Both the position numbers and the translations under genes were made by a program. Shown here one piece after another: positions 1 to 10,928 of a stretch of DNA of 64,000 bases; position 1 is the stretch's first letter, and each line of letters opens with the position of its first letter. Source of the stretch: Zeimonas sediminis (GTDB taxonomy: Bacteria; Pseudomonadota; Gammaproteobacteria; Burkholderiales; Burkholderiaceae_E). Where the stretch lies: positions 1,984,001 to 2,048,000 of the forward strand of contig NZ_JAMQYE010000001.1 of assembly GCF_023721795.1 (NCBI RefSeq), read 5' to 3'. The notes under the pieces are model-generated. The model was not told the DNA's origin, made no database searches, and was given only the letters and a program-made list of their open reading frames with translations.

Positions 1-2088
<2,088 letters not shown>

Positions 2089-2186
2089 GCGTGATCCTCC
2101 GCGATGAATGACGAAACGCTCCCGCGGCGCGGCGGGAGACTTGCGAAAACTGGTGGAAAAATGCAGATGGCGCCCCGGATCCACCG

Positions 2187-2202
2187 GCACTAGATATGGT
2201 GC
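2187..2202 (-). promoter_or_regulatory. NrdR box 1 (proximal) upstream of nrdA
   Basis: On the minus strand the 16-mer reads GCACCATATCTAGTGC, an imperfect palindrome (6 of 8 arm positions pair) close to the known NrdR consensus ACACWATATWTWGTGT. It lies about 100 bp before the nrdA start. A second similar site begins exactly 31 bp away, the three-turn spacing known for tandem NrdR boxes. Confidence 0.75.
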
Positions 2203-2217
2203 CCCGGGGTTCTGTTG

Positions 2218-2233
2218 GCGCTAATTCTAGTGG
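2218..2233 (-). promoter_or_regulatory. NrdR box 2 (distal) upstream of nrdA
   Basis: On the minus strand it reads CCACTAGAATTAGCGC, a weaker match to the NrdR consensus. It starts 31 bp from box 1, so both lie on the same face of the helix. A TAGAAT hexamer inside this box could be the -10 of the nrdA promoter, so that NrdR binding would cover the promoter. Confidence 0.55.
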
Positions 2234-2362
2234 CCGATCGGGGCGGGGATCAAGTCCGGATTCGACATCGCCTCACCGGCGACAGGGACGCTTCGCTCGA
2301 GGCCGCGCGATTGCTGGATCGAGAACCCGAAAGCCAGTGCCGGCGCGCGATGCCGGCCGATA

Positions 2363-3082
2363 TCACGCGGAAACCCGCGCGAACCGGGCGCGCTCGCGCG
2401 GCGCGCCCAGCGCACCCCCCGCGCTCGCGATCGCGAGCGGCGCGACCAGCCCGCGCGCCTCCGGCGCGCGCGCGAGCCGGCGCCAGTCGAAGAACGGCCC
2501 CGGATCCTCCTTGCGGCCCGGCGCCACGTGCTCGTGCCCGGCGATCCAGCGCAGGGGGTAGCGCTCGCGCAGCCGCGCGACCAGCCGCCGCAACGCCCGG
2601 TACTGCCGCGCGGTGAAGCGGTGCGTGCCGTCGCCTTCCAACTCGACGCCGATCGAGAAGTCGTTGCAGCGATCGCGCCCCTCGAAGCATGAGACGCCCG
2701 CGTGCCAGGCGCGCAGGTCGGCGCCGACGAACTGCAGCAGCTCGCCGCTGCGCCGGATCAGGAAGTGCGACGACACGCGAAGGTCGCGAAGCGGCGCGAA
2801 GGCCGGATGGGCATCGGGGTCGAGCCGGTTCGTGAACAGCCGCTCGATCGCATCGCCCCGAAACCGGCCGGGCGGCAGGCTGATGTGGTGCACCACCAGC
2901 AGATCGACCGCGGTGCCGGGCGGGCGCTCGTCGTGATTGGGAGACGGCACATGCCGGGCCTCGCCGAGCCAGCCGCCGCGGGCCCAGTCGCCAGCGCGGC
3001 CGCCCGCCCACCCACCCGGCCTGCGGCCCGCCCTGCGCGCCCCGCGCAGCGGCTTCGCTCGCGCGCCCCGGCGTGCGGCCAC
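2363..3082 (-). CDS. ampD: 1,6-anhydro-N-acetylmuramyl-L-alanine amidase AmpD
   Basis: Cytoplasmic zinc amidase of peptidoglycan recycling. It cuts the lactyl-amide bond of 1,6-anhydro-muropeptides and so also controls AmpC-type beta-lactamase induction where AmpR exists. In the 239-residue reading, zinc ligands His65 (VVHHISLPPG), His183 (GHEH) and Asp193, and catalytic Glu147 (GVELEG) and Lys191 are all present. The AmpD-typical start GGWLGEARHVPSPNHD begins near residue 37. The preceding Arg/Gly-rich 35 residues are not typical, so the GTG start at 3082 may be too early, but no better ATG/GTG is visible. It follows pilR at 1 nt. Confidence 0.9.
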   Translation of the reverse strand: MAARRGARAKPLRGARRAGRRPGGWAGGRAGDWARGGWLGEARHVPSPNHDERPPGTAVDLLVVHHISLPPGRFRGDAIERLFTNRLDPDAHPAFAPLRDLRVSSHFLIRRSGELLQFVGADLRAWHAGVSCFEGRDRCNDFSIGVELEGDGTHRFTARQYRALRRLVARLRERYPLRWIAGHEHVAPGRKEDPGPFFDWRRLARAPEARGLVAPLAIASAGGALGAPRERARFARVSA

Positions 3083-3083
3083 G

Positions 3084-4691
3084 CTAGCTCAGGCCGAGCC
3101 GCTGCATCCGGTAGCGCAGCGCGCGGAAGGTGATGCCGAGCAGCTTCGCGGCCGCGGTGCGGTTGTGCCGGGTCTTGTCGAGCGCGCACAGGATCGCGTC
3201 GCGCTCGACCTGGTCGAGGTAGTCGGGCAGCGAGTCCGGGATGCCGTCTTCCGACAGGCGCACGACGCGGCGCTCGCCGGCCGAGGCCGTGCCGCCCTGC
3301 GAACCGGGTACGCCGGCAAGCGGGCCGGCCACACCACCGTGGACGCCGTGAAGGGCGCCCGCGCCCGGCGCGGCAGCCGGCGGCGCGCCGCCGGCCGTCG
3401 TCTCGGCGCCCTCGGCGCGCTCGTTCTCGGCAAGCTCCGAAACCGCCGGCCGCAGGCCGAGATCCTCGACGTTGATCACTTCGCCGTTGGAGAAGGCGAG
3501 CGCGCGCTCGAGCACGTTCTCGAGTTCCCGCACGTTGCCCGGGAAGGCATAGCTCTGCAGGTAGCGCAGCGTGACCGAAGAGAGCCGGGGCGCCGGCGAG
3601 ATGCCGGCCCTGCGCGCGAGCCCCTCGAGCGCCGCGTCGGCCAGCGCCGGGATGTCCTCGCTTCGCTCGCGCAGCGGCGGCAGCTTCAGCTCGATCACGT
3701 TGAGCCGGTAGTAGAGGTCCTGCCTGAAGCGGCCGGCGGCCACGCACTGCGCGAGATCCTGGTGCGTGGCGCTGACGATGCGCACGTCGACCGGCTCCTC
3801 GACCGTGGCGCCGACCTTGCGCACCCGCTTCTCCTGGATCGCGCGCAGCAGCTTGACCTGCATCGCGAGCGGCAGGTCGGCGACCTCGTCGAGGAACAGC
3901 GTGCCGCCGCTCGCCGCCTGGAAGAAGCCGTCGCGCTCCTGGTCGGCACCGGTGAACGCGCCCTTGCGATGGCCGAAGAACTCGGACTCCATCAGGGTTT
4001 CGGGAATCGCGCCGCAGTTCACCGCCACGAAGGGCCGGGCGGCGCGCGGGCCGGACTCGTGGATCAGCCGCGCGGCGAGTTCCTTGCCGGTGCCCGACTC
4101 GCCGGTGATCGCCACCGGCGCCATGCTGCGGGCCAGCCGCAGGATCTGCGCGCGCACCTCGGCCATGGCCGGCGAATCGCCGATCAGCCGGCGTGTCGAC
4201 GGCGCCACAGCGCCCGCGGCCTGCGCGGCACCCGCCTCGCCGCCGGCGGGCAGCGCGATCGCCGAGCGCACCAGCGCGCGCAGCGCGTCGAGCGCGACCG
4301 GCTTGGCCAGGTAGTCGAAGGCGCCAGCCTTCAGCGCGGCGATCGCGTTCTCGGTGCTGCCGTAGGCGGTGATCACCGCGACAGGCGGCTGAACCTCGCG
4401 CCGCGAGATCGCCGCGACGAGCTGAAGTCCGTCACCGTCGGGCAGCCGCATGTCGGTGAGGCACAGGTCGTAGTCGTGGCCCTCGAGCAGGGCCAGCGCA
4501 CCTGCGAGATCGGAGGCGCAGTCCACGTCGAGCCCCATGCCGACCAGCGTCAGCTCGAGCAGCTCGCGCAGGTCGGCCTCGTCGTCTACGACCAGCACTC
4601 GCGGCACGCGCGAACGCGCGGCCGGCGCGCCTGACGCGGATCGGGACTGCACGGGCTCGGACGAGGACATGCGACGACCGGCCTCAGGCAT
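3084..4691 (-). CDS. pilR: Sigma-54-dependent response regulator PilR
   Basis: Response regulator that activates sigma-54 promoters, classically the major pilin gene, when phosphorylated by PilS. Domains in order: receiver (VLVVDDE start, phospho-acceptor Asp80 in [11 protein letters not shown]), a [20 protein letters not shown] stretch typical of PilR, AAA+ domain with Walker A GESGTGKE, sigma-54-contact GAFTGAD and Walker B TLFLDEV, then a Fis-type helix-turn-helix ending [13 protein letters not shown] 60-residue Ala/Gly-rich linker precedes the Fis domain. The ATG at 4691 overlaps the pilS stop (ATGCCTGA), suggesting coupling; an ATG at 4670 is the alternative. No pilin genes are in the window. 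Confidence 0.88.
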   Translation of the reverse strand: MPEAGRRMSSSEPVQSRSASGAPAARSRVPRVLVVDDEADLRELLELTLVGMGLDVDCASDLAGALALLEGHDYDLCLTDMRLPDGDGLQLVAAISRREVQPPVAVITAYGSTENAIAALKAGAFDYLAKPVALDALRALVRSAIALPAGGEAGAAQAAGAVAPSTRRLIGDSPAMAEVRAQILRLARSMAPVAITGESGTGKELAARLIHESGPRAARPFVAVNCGAIPETLMESEFFGHRKGAFTGADQERDGFFQAASGGTLFLDEVADLPLAMQVKLLRAIQEKRVRKVGATVEEPVDVRIVSATHQDLAQCVAAGRFRQDLYYRLNVIELKLPPLRERSEDIPALADAALEGLARRAGISPAPRLSSVTLRYLQSYAFPGNVRELENVLERALAFSNGEVINVEDLGLRPAVSELAENERAEGAETTAGGAPPAAAPGAGALHGVHGGVAGPLAGVPGSQGGTASAGERRVVRLSEDGIPDSLPDYLDQVERDAILCALDKTRHNRTAAAKLLGITFRALRYRMQRLGLS

Positions 4692-6312
4692 CTTCGACGC
4701 GCGGCTCGACCACGAAGGCGCCGCGGCGATCGCCGAAGGGCGGCTCGTAACGGATCGTCGCCCCGTTGGCAACGCACAGTTCGCGGGTCAGGTACAGGCC
4801 CAGGCCGGTGCCCCGGGCCTCGGTCGTGAAGAAGGGTTCGAACGCCTGCTGCTGCATCTCGGGGGAGAGTCCGGGACCGTCGTCGGAGACACGCAATTCT
4901 AGTCGATGCGGGCCGCGCTCCCGCCACGAAACACGCACCGATCCGGGCTCGCCCGAGGCGTAGCGCAACGCGTTGCCGACCAGGTTCACCAGCACCTGCC
5001 TCAGGTGATTGGAGTCGAAGCGCATCGGCCGCTCGCTTGCCAGCTCGATCGAGACCCGGTCGCGCGGCAGGCCCGCCTGGCCGGTGAACTCCTCGGCGAA
5101 CGCCGACAGGAAGGGGCGCATGTCCACGGTCTCGTCGCCCGGGCGCTCGCGCCGCGACACCGACAGCACGTCGGTGATCACCCGGTCGATGCGGACCGTG
5201 TTGTCCTCGATGATCCCGGCGAGCCGCTTCTCGGCGGCGCTCCCGAGACGCTCGGCGAGCAACGCGTTGGCGTGGCGGATCGCGCCGAGCGGATTGCGGA
5301 TCTCGTGCGCGATCGACGCCGACAGCCGGCCCATGGCCGCGAGCTTCAGCTGCTGCGCGCGCTCCTCGGCGCGGCGCAGGTCCTCGAGCATCAGCACGCT
5401 GTCGCCGCCGGGCGTGGCGATGAAGCGGAGCATGACGCGCCCGTCCGCGCCATGACGCGCGGGCAGCAGCAACTCGCGGCGCTCGCCGGTCCGGCCGCCG
5501 GCCTCGCGCCACTGCGCGCAAGCCCTGGCGACCGTGGCCAGCCCGGGCAAGTCGTCGGCGTCGGCCGCTTGCGCCGCGCCCAGAAGCTCGCGCGCCGCCG
5601 GATTCATCGCCCGCACCCGTCCGTCGGGCGCGATGACCAGCACGCCCTGCTCCAGCTCGGCGACCACTCGCTGCGTGACCGCGAACTGGTTGCGCAGGTC
5701 CTCGCCGCGCTCGCGGGCGATCTCTTCCTGCCGCCGCAGCTGCGTGGCCAGCCAGTTGACCAGCATCGCGGTCACGAAGCAGGCCGCGCCGGTCAGGCCC
5801 GCCATCATCGGCAGCACCGACTGGCCGCCGTCGCTGGTCAGCCAGGCGAGCACCGACTCGCCGAGCAGCATCAGCGACGCCGCCGCCGCGAAGAATGCGG
5901 CCATCCGCCGGGTCGACAGCACCGCGCCCGCGGTGACCGCAGCGACCACCAGCACGCCGAAGCCAGCGCGCAGGCCGCCCGCCGCGTGCAGCATCGCGAC
6001 CAGCGCCGCCAGGTCGGTCAGCACGTGCGCGACGAGTTGCGGCTGGAAGCGCGGGCGCAGCGGCCCGATCGCCACCAGGTAGACGAGCGCCGCCGCCAGG
6101 TAGAGACCGGACGCCCAGGCGAACAGCCTGGGGTCGGTGAACCACTCCGGCCCCGGCCGGATCGCTTCAAGCGACAGCAGCATGGCCAGCGCCAGCGCGA
6201 CCGCGAGCCGGCTCGCCGCCATCCAGCGCAGCGCCAGCCATTGGGAGTCGGGGGCCGCCGCCGGGGGCGGCGCGAGGCTCAACGCATGCGCCTCGTCAGC
6301 GCGGACCTGCAT
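4684..6312 (-). CDS. pilS: Sensor histidine kinase PilS
   Basis: Membrane sensor kinase, partner of PilR. The 542 residues have an N-terminal block of about six membrane segments (residues 30-190) with almost no periplasmic domain, as in Pseudomonas PilS, which senses pilin in the membrane. Then come a PAS-like region (about 215-310), a phospho-accepting His336 in SASIAHEIRNPLG, and an ATPase domain with N-box (VLVNLVGNALRYA), G1 (SDDGPGLS) and G2 (GTGLGLYLT). The ATG overlaps the upstream small gene by 17 nt; pilS and pilR also overlap, so they form one transcription unit. Confidence 0.88.
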   Translation of the reverse strand: MQVRADEAHALSLAPPPAAAPDSQWLALRWMAASRLAVALALAMLLSLEAIRPGPEWFTDPRLFAWASGLYLAAALVYLVAIGPLRPRFQPQLVAHVLTDLAALVAMLHAAGGLRAGFGVLVVAAVTAGAVLSTRRMAAFFAAAASLMLLGESVLAWLTSDGGQSVLPMMAGLTGAACFVTAMLVNWLATQLRRQEEIARERGEDLRNQFAVTQRVVAELEQGVLVIAPDGRVRAMNPAARELLGAAQAADADDLPGLATVARACAQWREAGGRTGERRELLLPARHGADGRVMLRFIATPGGDSVLMLEDLRRAEERAQQLKLAAMGRLSASIAHEIRNPLGAIRHANALLAERLGSAAEKRLAGIIEDNTVRIDRVITDVLSVSRRERPGDETVDMRPFLSAFAEEFTGQAGLPRDRVSIELASERPMRFDSNHLRQVLVNLVGNALRYASGEPGSVRVSWRERGPHRLELRVSDDGPGLSPEMQQQAFEPFFTTEARGTGLGLYLTRELCVANGATIRYEPPFGDRRGAFVVEPRVEDA

Positions 6313-6529
6313 CGCGATGCTCGGCGCAGCAGTAGTCTTCGCCGTCGCCCCGCACCGCCTCCGACGCGGGCAGGTGCACGCCGCAGTGCGCGCACGCGAC
6401 GATCTTCTCGGGCCCGCGCCTGGCGGCCGCCTGCCTGGCCTGCTCGCTCTTGCGCTGCGACACGCGGACCAGCGACCAGACGCCCCAGCCCACCGCGATC
6501 ACGACGACCCAGAACAGCAGCTTGCCCAT
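6296..6529 (-). CDS. Small membrane-anchored zinc-ribbon-like protein (PP0621 type)
   Basis: 77 residues: an N-terminal membrane helix (LLFWVVVIAVGWGVW), a charged linker, then Cys-x2-Cys (CAHCGVHLP) and Cys-Cys (YCCAEH), which could bind one metal ion. This matches the small PP0621-like proteins conserved between a CcsA-like gene and pilS in betaproteobacteria. No function is known. It overlaps pilS and is 6 nt from the upstream gene, so it is probably in the same operon. Confidence 0.75.
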   Translation of the reverse strand: MGKLLFWVVVIAVGWGVWSLVRVSQRKSEQARQAAARRGPEKIVACAHCGVHLPASEAVRGDGEDYCCAEHRDAGPR

Positions 6530-6535
6530 GCGGAA

Positions 6536-7345
6536 TCAGCGCCTTCCGAGCACGACTTCGAGCACGAAGCGGCTGCCGACGTAAGCCAGCAGCAGCAGCG
6601 CGAAACCGGCCAGCGTGAGGCGCAGCGCGGTGCGGCCGCGCCAGCCGCGCAGCCGGCGGCCGACCAGCAGCACGCCGAACACCGCCCAGGCGATCACCGA
6701 GAACACGGTCTTGTGGTCGGCCACGAAGGGCCGGCCGAAGACTTCCTCGGAGAACAGCACGCCGCTGGCCGCGGTGAGCGTGAGGAACACGAAGCCGACC
6801 GCGATGAAGCGGAACAGGATCCGCTCGAGCACCAGAAGCGGCGGCAATTCCTCGAGGAAGCGGCCGAAGGCGCTGTCGGGCGCAGGCCCCGCACCGCCGT
6901 GCAGCGCCTTCTCGGTGGCGGTCATCAGCATCGCGTGCAACGCGGCCAGCGCCAGCACCCCGTAGGCCAGCGTGCCGACGATCAGGTGCGGCACGAACAG
7001 CGGGCGCGCCGCCTGCGCGCTGATGTCGGCGCCCGGGAACAGCAGCGGCAGCATCGAGGCCGCGGCCGCCACCGGCAGCACCACCCTGCGCAGCGCCTGC
7101 ACCTTCACCTGCAGGCCTTCGAGCCACAGGATGATGACGCCGATCCAGAGCGTGGCCGACAGGATCGGCGCGAAGCCGAAGCGCCAGCCGCTGCCCAGCA
7201 CCTCGTGGTACAGGGACGCGGCGTGGGCGATCAGCCCCAGCGCGAGCAGCAGGTCGGCGCCGCGGCCGGGCGCGCCCGAAGCGCGCCACGCGGCCAGGTA
7301 GAAGGCCGCCGGAAGCAGGTGGACGATAACCAGTAGAATCGGCAC
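6536..7345 (-). CDS. CcsA/HemX-type cytochrome c assembly family inner-membrane protein
   Basis: 269 residues with about eight hydrophobic segments and conserved histidines and tryptophan-rich stretches (LWIGVIILWLEGL; FVADHKTVFSVIAWAVFG). This is the layout of the CcsA/CcmC/HemX superfamily, whose members handle heme during cytochrome c maturation. Members next to ffh are usually annotated as cytochrome c assembly or YpjD-like proteins without direct proof. The start is a GTG at 7345, 22 nt from the ATG of divergent ffh, so the two genes must share control sequence. It heads the group running toward pilS-pilR. Confidence 0.8.
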   Translation of the reverse strand: MPILLVIVHLLPAAFYLAAWRASGAPGRGADLLLALGLIAHAASLYHEVLGSGWRFGFAPILSATLWIGVIILWLEGLQVKVQALRRVVLPVAAAASMLPLLFPGADISAQAARPLFVPHLIVGTLAYGVLALAALHAMLMTATEKALHGGAGPAPDSAFGRFLEELPPLLVLERILFRFIAVGFVFLTLTAASGVLFSEEVFGRPFVADHKTVFSVIAWAVFGVLLVGRRLRGWRGRTALRLTLAGFALLLLAYVGSRFVLEVVLGRR

Positions 7346-7367
7346 GAATCCAGTTTACTCCAAGGCC

Positions 7368-8726
7368 ATGCTCGAAAATCTGTCGCAACGGCTGTCGAAG
7401 GTCGTCAAGACGCTTCGCGGCGAGGCTCGCCTGACCGAGGCCAATACGCAGGAGATGCTGCGCGAGATCCGCGTGGCCCTGCTCGAGGCCGACGTGGCGC
7501 TGCCGGTCGTTCGCGACCTGATCGCCCGCATCAAGGAAAAGGCGCTCGGCCAGGAAGTGGTCGGCAGCCTCACGCCGGGGCAGGCGCTGGTCGGCGTGGT
7601 GCACCGCGAACTGACCGCGATCATGGGCGGCCAGGCGGCCGAGCTCGACCTGTCGGTGCGTCCGCCCGCGATCGTGCTGATGGCCGGCCTGCAGGGCGCC
7701 GGCAAGACCACCACGGTCGGCAAGCTGGCCAAGTGGCTCAGGGAGAACAGGAAGAAAAAGGTGCTCACCGTCTCCTGCGACGTGTACCGCCCGGCCGCCA
7801 TCGAGCAGCTGCGCACGGTCACCGAGCAGGCCGGCGCCGACTTCTTCCCGTCCACCGCCGACCAGAAGCCGGTCGACATCGCGACTGCCGCGCTGCAGTG
7901 GGCCCGCACCCACTACCACGACGTGCTGCTGGTCGACACCGCCGGCCGGCTGGCGATCGACGAGCAGATGATGCGCGAGATCGCCGAGCTGCACGGCAAG
8001 CTTCAGCCGTCGGAGACCCTGTTCGTCGTCGACGCGATGCAGGGCCAGGACGCGGTCAACACCGCCAAGGCCTTCCGCGACGTGCTGCCGCTGACCGGCG
8101 TGGTGCTGACCAAGCTCGACGGCGACTCGCGCGGCGGCGCGGCGCTGTCGGTCAGGGCGGTGACCGGCGCGCCGATCAAGTTCGCCGGCGTCGGCGAGAA
8201 GCTCACCGGGCTCGAGGCCTTCCACCCGGAGCGCATGGCCAACCGCATCCTCGGCATGGGCGACATCGTGTCGCTGGTCGAGGAGGCGCACAAGGCGGTC
8301 GACCAGGAGGAGGCGCAGAAGCTCGCTGCCAAGCTGAAGGCGGGCAACCGCTTCGACCTGAACGACTTCGCGACCCAGCTCGGCCAGATGAGCCGCATGG
8401 GCGGGCTCACCGGCCTGCTCGACAAGCTGCCCGCCCAGTTCCAGCAGGCCGCGGCCGGCGCCGACATGTCGAAGGCCGAGAAGCAGGTCAAGCGGATGCA
8501 GGCGATCATCTCGTCGATGACGCCCGGCGAGCGCGCCAAGCCCGACCTGATCAAGGCCAGCCGCAAGCGGCGCATCGCCGCCGGCGCCGGCGTGCCGGTT
8601 CAGGAAGTCAACCGCCTGCTCGGCCAGTTCGACCAGATGCAGTCGATGATGAAGAAGATGCAGAAGGGCGGGCTGGCCAAGATGATGCGCGGCATGAAGG
8701 GCATGATGCCCGGCGGCATGCGCTGA
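7368..8726 (+). CDS. ffh: Signal recognition particle protein Ffh (SRP54)
   Basis: GTPase of the signal recognition particle. It binds 4.5S RNA and signal sequences and targets nascent membrane proteins to FtsY. The 452 residues have an N domain (1-90), a G domain with GLQGAGKTTT, DTAGR and TKLDGD, and a methionine-rich M domain ending MMRGMKGMMPGGMR. The length is normal for the family. The ATG at 7368 gives the canonical MLENLSQRLSKVVKTLRG start. Confidence 0.97.
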   Translation: MLENLSQRLSKVVKTLRGEARLTEANTQEMLREIRVALLEADVALPVVRDLIARIKEKALGQEVVGSLTPGQALVGVVHRELTAIMGGQAAELDLSVRPPAIVLMAGLQGAGKTTTVGKLAKWLRENRKKKVLTVSCDVYRPAAIEQLRTVTEQAGADFFPSTADQKPVDIATAALQWARTHYHDVLLVDTAGRLAIDEQMMREIAELHGKLQPSETLFVVDAMQGQDAVNTAKAFRDVLPLTGVVLTKLDGDSRGGAALSVRAVTGAPIKFAGVGEKLTGLEAFHPERMANRILGMGDIVSLVEEAHKAVDQEEAQKLAAKLKAGNRFDLNDFATQLGQMSRMGGLTGLLDKLPAQFQQAAAGADMSKAEKQVKRMQAIISSMTPGERAKPDLIKASRKRRIAAGAGVPVQEVNRLLGQFDQMQSMMKKMQKGGLAKMMRGMKGMMPGGMR

Positions 8727-8793
8727 AGCCCGCGCAGCGAAAGCGCAAGCGCGAGCCCGATCGCGCCCTAATCACGAACGGAGATCACCCAGC

Positions 8794-9342
8794 ATGACCC
8801 AGGCCCTCGTCATCGTCGACATCCAGAACGACTACTTCCCCGGCGGCGCGATGCCGCTCGAAGGCAGCCCCGAGGCCGCCGCCAACGCGGCGAAGCTGCT
8901 GGCCGCCTTCCGCGCCAAGGGCCTGCCGGTGGTCCACGTGCAGCACATCTCCACCCGGCCGGGCGCCACCTTCTTCCTGCCCGACACGAAGGGCGCCGAG
9001 ATCAACGACGCGGTCACGCCGCAGGCCGGCGAGAAGAAGATCGTCAAGCACACGCCGAGCTCGTTCCGCGGCACCGACCTGCAGGAGCACCTGAAGTCGG
9101 TGGGCGCCGACCAGCTGGTGATCGCCGGCATGATGACCCACATGTGCATCGACTCCACGGTTCGGGCCGCCTTCGACCTGGGCTACGCCTGCACGCTGGC
9201 GCACGACGCCTGCGCCACCCGCAACCTGGTGCTGAACGGCAAGACGATTCCCGCCGCTCAGGTGCACGAGTCCTTCCTGGCCGGCATCAACGGGCTCTTC
9301 GCGAAGCTGGCAACGGCCGACGAGATCGTCGCGGGTCTCTGA
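8794..9342 (+). CDS. Isochorismatase-like cysteine hydrolase
   Basis: 182-residue member of the isochorismatase/nicotinamidase superfamily. The catalytic triad is visible as Asp9 (VIVDIQNDYF), Lys85 (KIVKHTPSSF) and Cys118 (MMTHMCIDSTVRAA), and a cis-peptide-type segment precedes the Cys. The family hydrolyses amides or enol ethers such as nicotinamide or isochorismate; nothing here tells which. The start has a GGAG-type ribosome site (CGGAGATCACCCAGC). It stands alone, 67 nt after ffh. Confidence 0.85.
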   Translation: MTQALVIVDIQNDYFPGGAMPLEGSPEAAANAAKLLAAFRAKGLPVVHVQHISTRPGATFFLPDTKGAEINDAVTPQAGEKKIVKHTPSSFRGTDLQEHLKSVGADQLVIAGMMTHMCIDSTVRAAFDLGYACTLAHDACATRNLVLNGKTIPAAQVHESFLAGINGLFAKLATADEIVAGL

Positions 9343-9368
9343 GCATCGGGCAGCGGCTCGAACCGGTG

Positions 9369-9394
9369 CGCTCGCCAGGGCGCCCGGGCGAGCG
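9369..9394 (+). terminator. GC-rich hairpin after the hydrolase gene
   Basis: Arms CGCTCGCC (9369-9376) and GGCGAGCG (9387-9394) with a 10-nt loop lie in the 79-nt gap between the hydrolase and the next gene. No T run follows, so it may only slow transcription or protect the 3' end. Confidence 0.35.
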
Positions 9395-9421
9395 TACGGC
9401 CGGCGGCGGTAAACTCCGCAG

Positions 9422-10873
9422 ATGGACAAGACCCCGCCCCCTTCCCTGCCCGCCGCCAGCATCGAATCGCTGCGCGCAAGCTTTGCCGGCCGCCTGATCA
9501 CCGACCCGACCGACCAGGAGCCCTTCCTGATCGACTGGCGCCGCCGCTATCGCGGCCGCGCGCTGGCCGTGGCGATGCCGGACTCGGTCGAAGACGCGGC
9601 CGCCGTCGTGCGCTGGTGCGCCGAGCGGCGAGTGCCGATCGTTCCGCAGGGCGGCAATACCGGCATGTCCGGAGCGGCCACCCCCGACGACTCCGGCCGC
9701 GCGGTCGTGCTTTCGCTCGCGAAGCTCACGAAGGTGCGTGCGATCGACACGGTCAACAACTCGATCACGGTCGAGGCCGGCTGCACGCTCGACTCGGTGC
9801 GCGAAGCCGCAGCGGCGGCAGGCCGCCTGTTCCCGCTGAGCCTGCCCTCGGGCGGCTCCTGCACGATCGGCGGCAACCTGTCGACCAACGCCGGCGGCAC
9901 CGGCGTGCTGCGCTACGGCAACACCCGCGAGCTGTGCCTGGGGCTGGAAGTGATCACCGCCGAGGGCGAGGTCTGGAACGGCCTGCGCGGGCTGCGCAAG
10001 GACAACACCGGCTACGACCTGCGCGACCTGTACATCGGCTCCGAAGGCACGCTGGGCGTGATAACCGCCGCCACGATGAAGCTCTACCCGCAACCGGCCG
10101 CGCAGATCACCGCGATCGCCGCGGTGGCCGACCCGCACGCGGCGCTGAAGCTGCTCGAGATGGCGCAGGGCAAGCTCGGCTCGTCGCTGACCGCCTTCGA
10201 GCTGATCTCCGACCTGTGCCTTGACCTGGTCGCTCGCTACTTCCCCGACTGCCAGAAGCCCTTCCGCGAGGCCTCGCCCTACGTGGTGCTGATGGAAACC
10301 TCCGACAGCGAGAGCGAGGCCCACGCGAACGCCGGCTTCGAGTCGCTGATGGAGGCCGCGATCGAGGCCGGCGTGGTCACGGATGCGGTCGTCGCGCAGT
10401 CGCTGGCGCAGAGCCAGGCCATGTGGAAGCTGCGCGAGTTCATCTCCGAGGCGCAGTCGGCCGAGGGCAAGAACATCAAGCACGACATCTCTGTGCCGAT
10501 CTCCGACATCGGCCGCTTCATCGAGGAAACGAACGCGCTGGTCGAGAAGGCCTTCCCGGGCATCCGGATGGTCGTGTTCGGCCACCTGGGCGACGGCAAC
10601 CTGCACTACAACGTGTCGCCGCCGGTCGGCCGTACCGGAACCGAGCACGAGGCCTGGTTCCTGGGCCTGCAGCCGGCGATCAACCTGATGGTGCACGACG
10701 CGGTGGCGGCCGCCAACGGCTCGATCTCGGCCGAGCACGGGCTGGGCCAGCTGCGCCGCGACGAGGCCGCGCGCTACAAGTCGCCGGTGGAGAAGGCGCT
10801 GATGCGCCGGTTGAAGGCTGCCTTCGACCCGCTCGGGATCATGAATCCCGGGAAGGTGCTCTCCGAAGACTGA
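9422..10873 (+). CDS. FAD-binding D-2-hydroxyacid dehydrogenase (GlcD / D-2-hydroxyglutarate dehydrogenase type)
   Basis: 483 residues. The N-terminal PCMH-type FAD domain carries VPQGGNTGMSGAA and a GGNLSTNAGGTGVLRYGNTR block. The C-terminal FAD-oxidase domain carries the metal-binding stretch VFGHLGDGNLHYN and ends SAEHGLGQLRR...FDPLGIMNPGKVL. These are hallmarks of the D-lactate / D-2-hydroxyglutarate / glycolate dehydrogenase family, which passes electrons to a quinone or ETF. The substrate is not determined. It is a single gene facing the cell-wall pair downstream. Confidence 0.88.
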   Translation: MDKTPPPSLPAASIESLRASFAGRLITDPTDQEPFLIDWRRRYRGRALAVAMPDSVEDAAAVVRWCAERRVPIVPQGGNTGMSGAATPDDSGRAVVLSLAKLTKVRAIDTVNNSITVEAGCTLDSVREAAAAAGRLFPLSLPSGGSCTIGGNLSTNAGGTGVLRYGNTRELCLGLEVITAEGEVWNGLRGLRKDNTGYDLRDLYIGSEGTLGVITAATMKLYPQPAAQITAIAAVADPHAALKLLEMAQGKLGSSLTAFELISDLCLDLVARYFPDCQKPFREASPYVVLMETSDSESEAHANAGFESLMEAAIEAGVVTDAVVAQSLAQSQAMWKLREFISEAQSAEGKNIKHDISVPISDIGRFIEETNALVEKAFPGIRMVVFGHLGDGNLHYNVSPPVGRTGTEHEAWFLGLQPAINLMVHDAVAAANGSISAEHGLGQLRRDEAARYKSPVEKALMRRLKAAFDPLGIMNPGKVLSED

Positions 10874-10886
10874 GCCTGGCTGCGAC

Positions 10887-10907
10887 GACGCGCTGGCGAA
10901 GCGCGTC
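10887..10907. terminator. Hairpin between convergent genes
   Basis: Perfect 8-bp arms GACGCGCT / AGCGCGTC with a 5-nt loop sit in the 55-nt gap between the convergent hydroxyacid dehydrogenase and MepK-like genes. It could serve as a weak bidirectional terminator; no U tract is present. Confidence 0.45.
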
Positions 10908-10928
10908 GGCCGGGCCGAGCCGGCGCAT

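Noticed and set aside
2937-4634. 565-codon plus-strand frame opposite pilR
   Set aside because: Opposite a clear response regulator with all motifs intact; no domain and unnatural composition.
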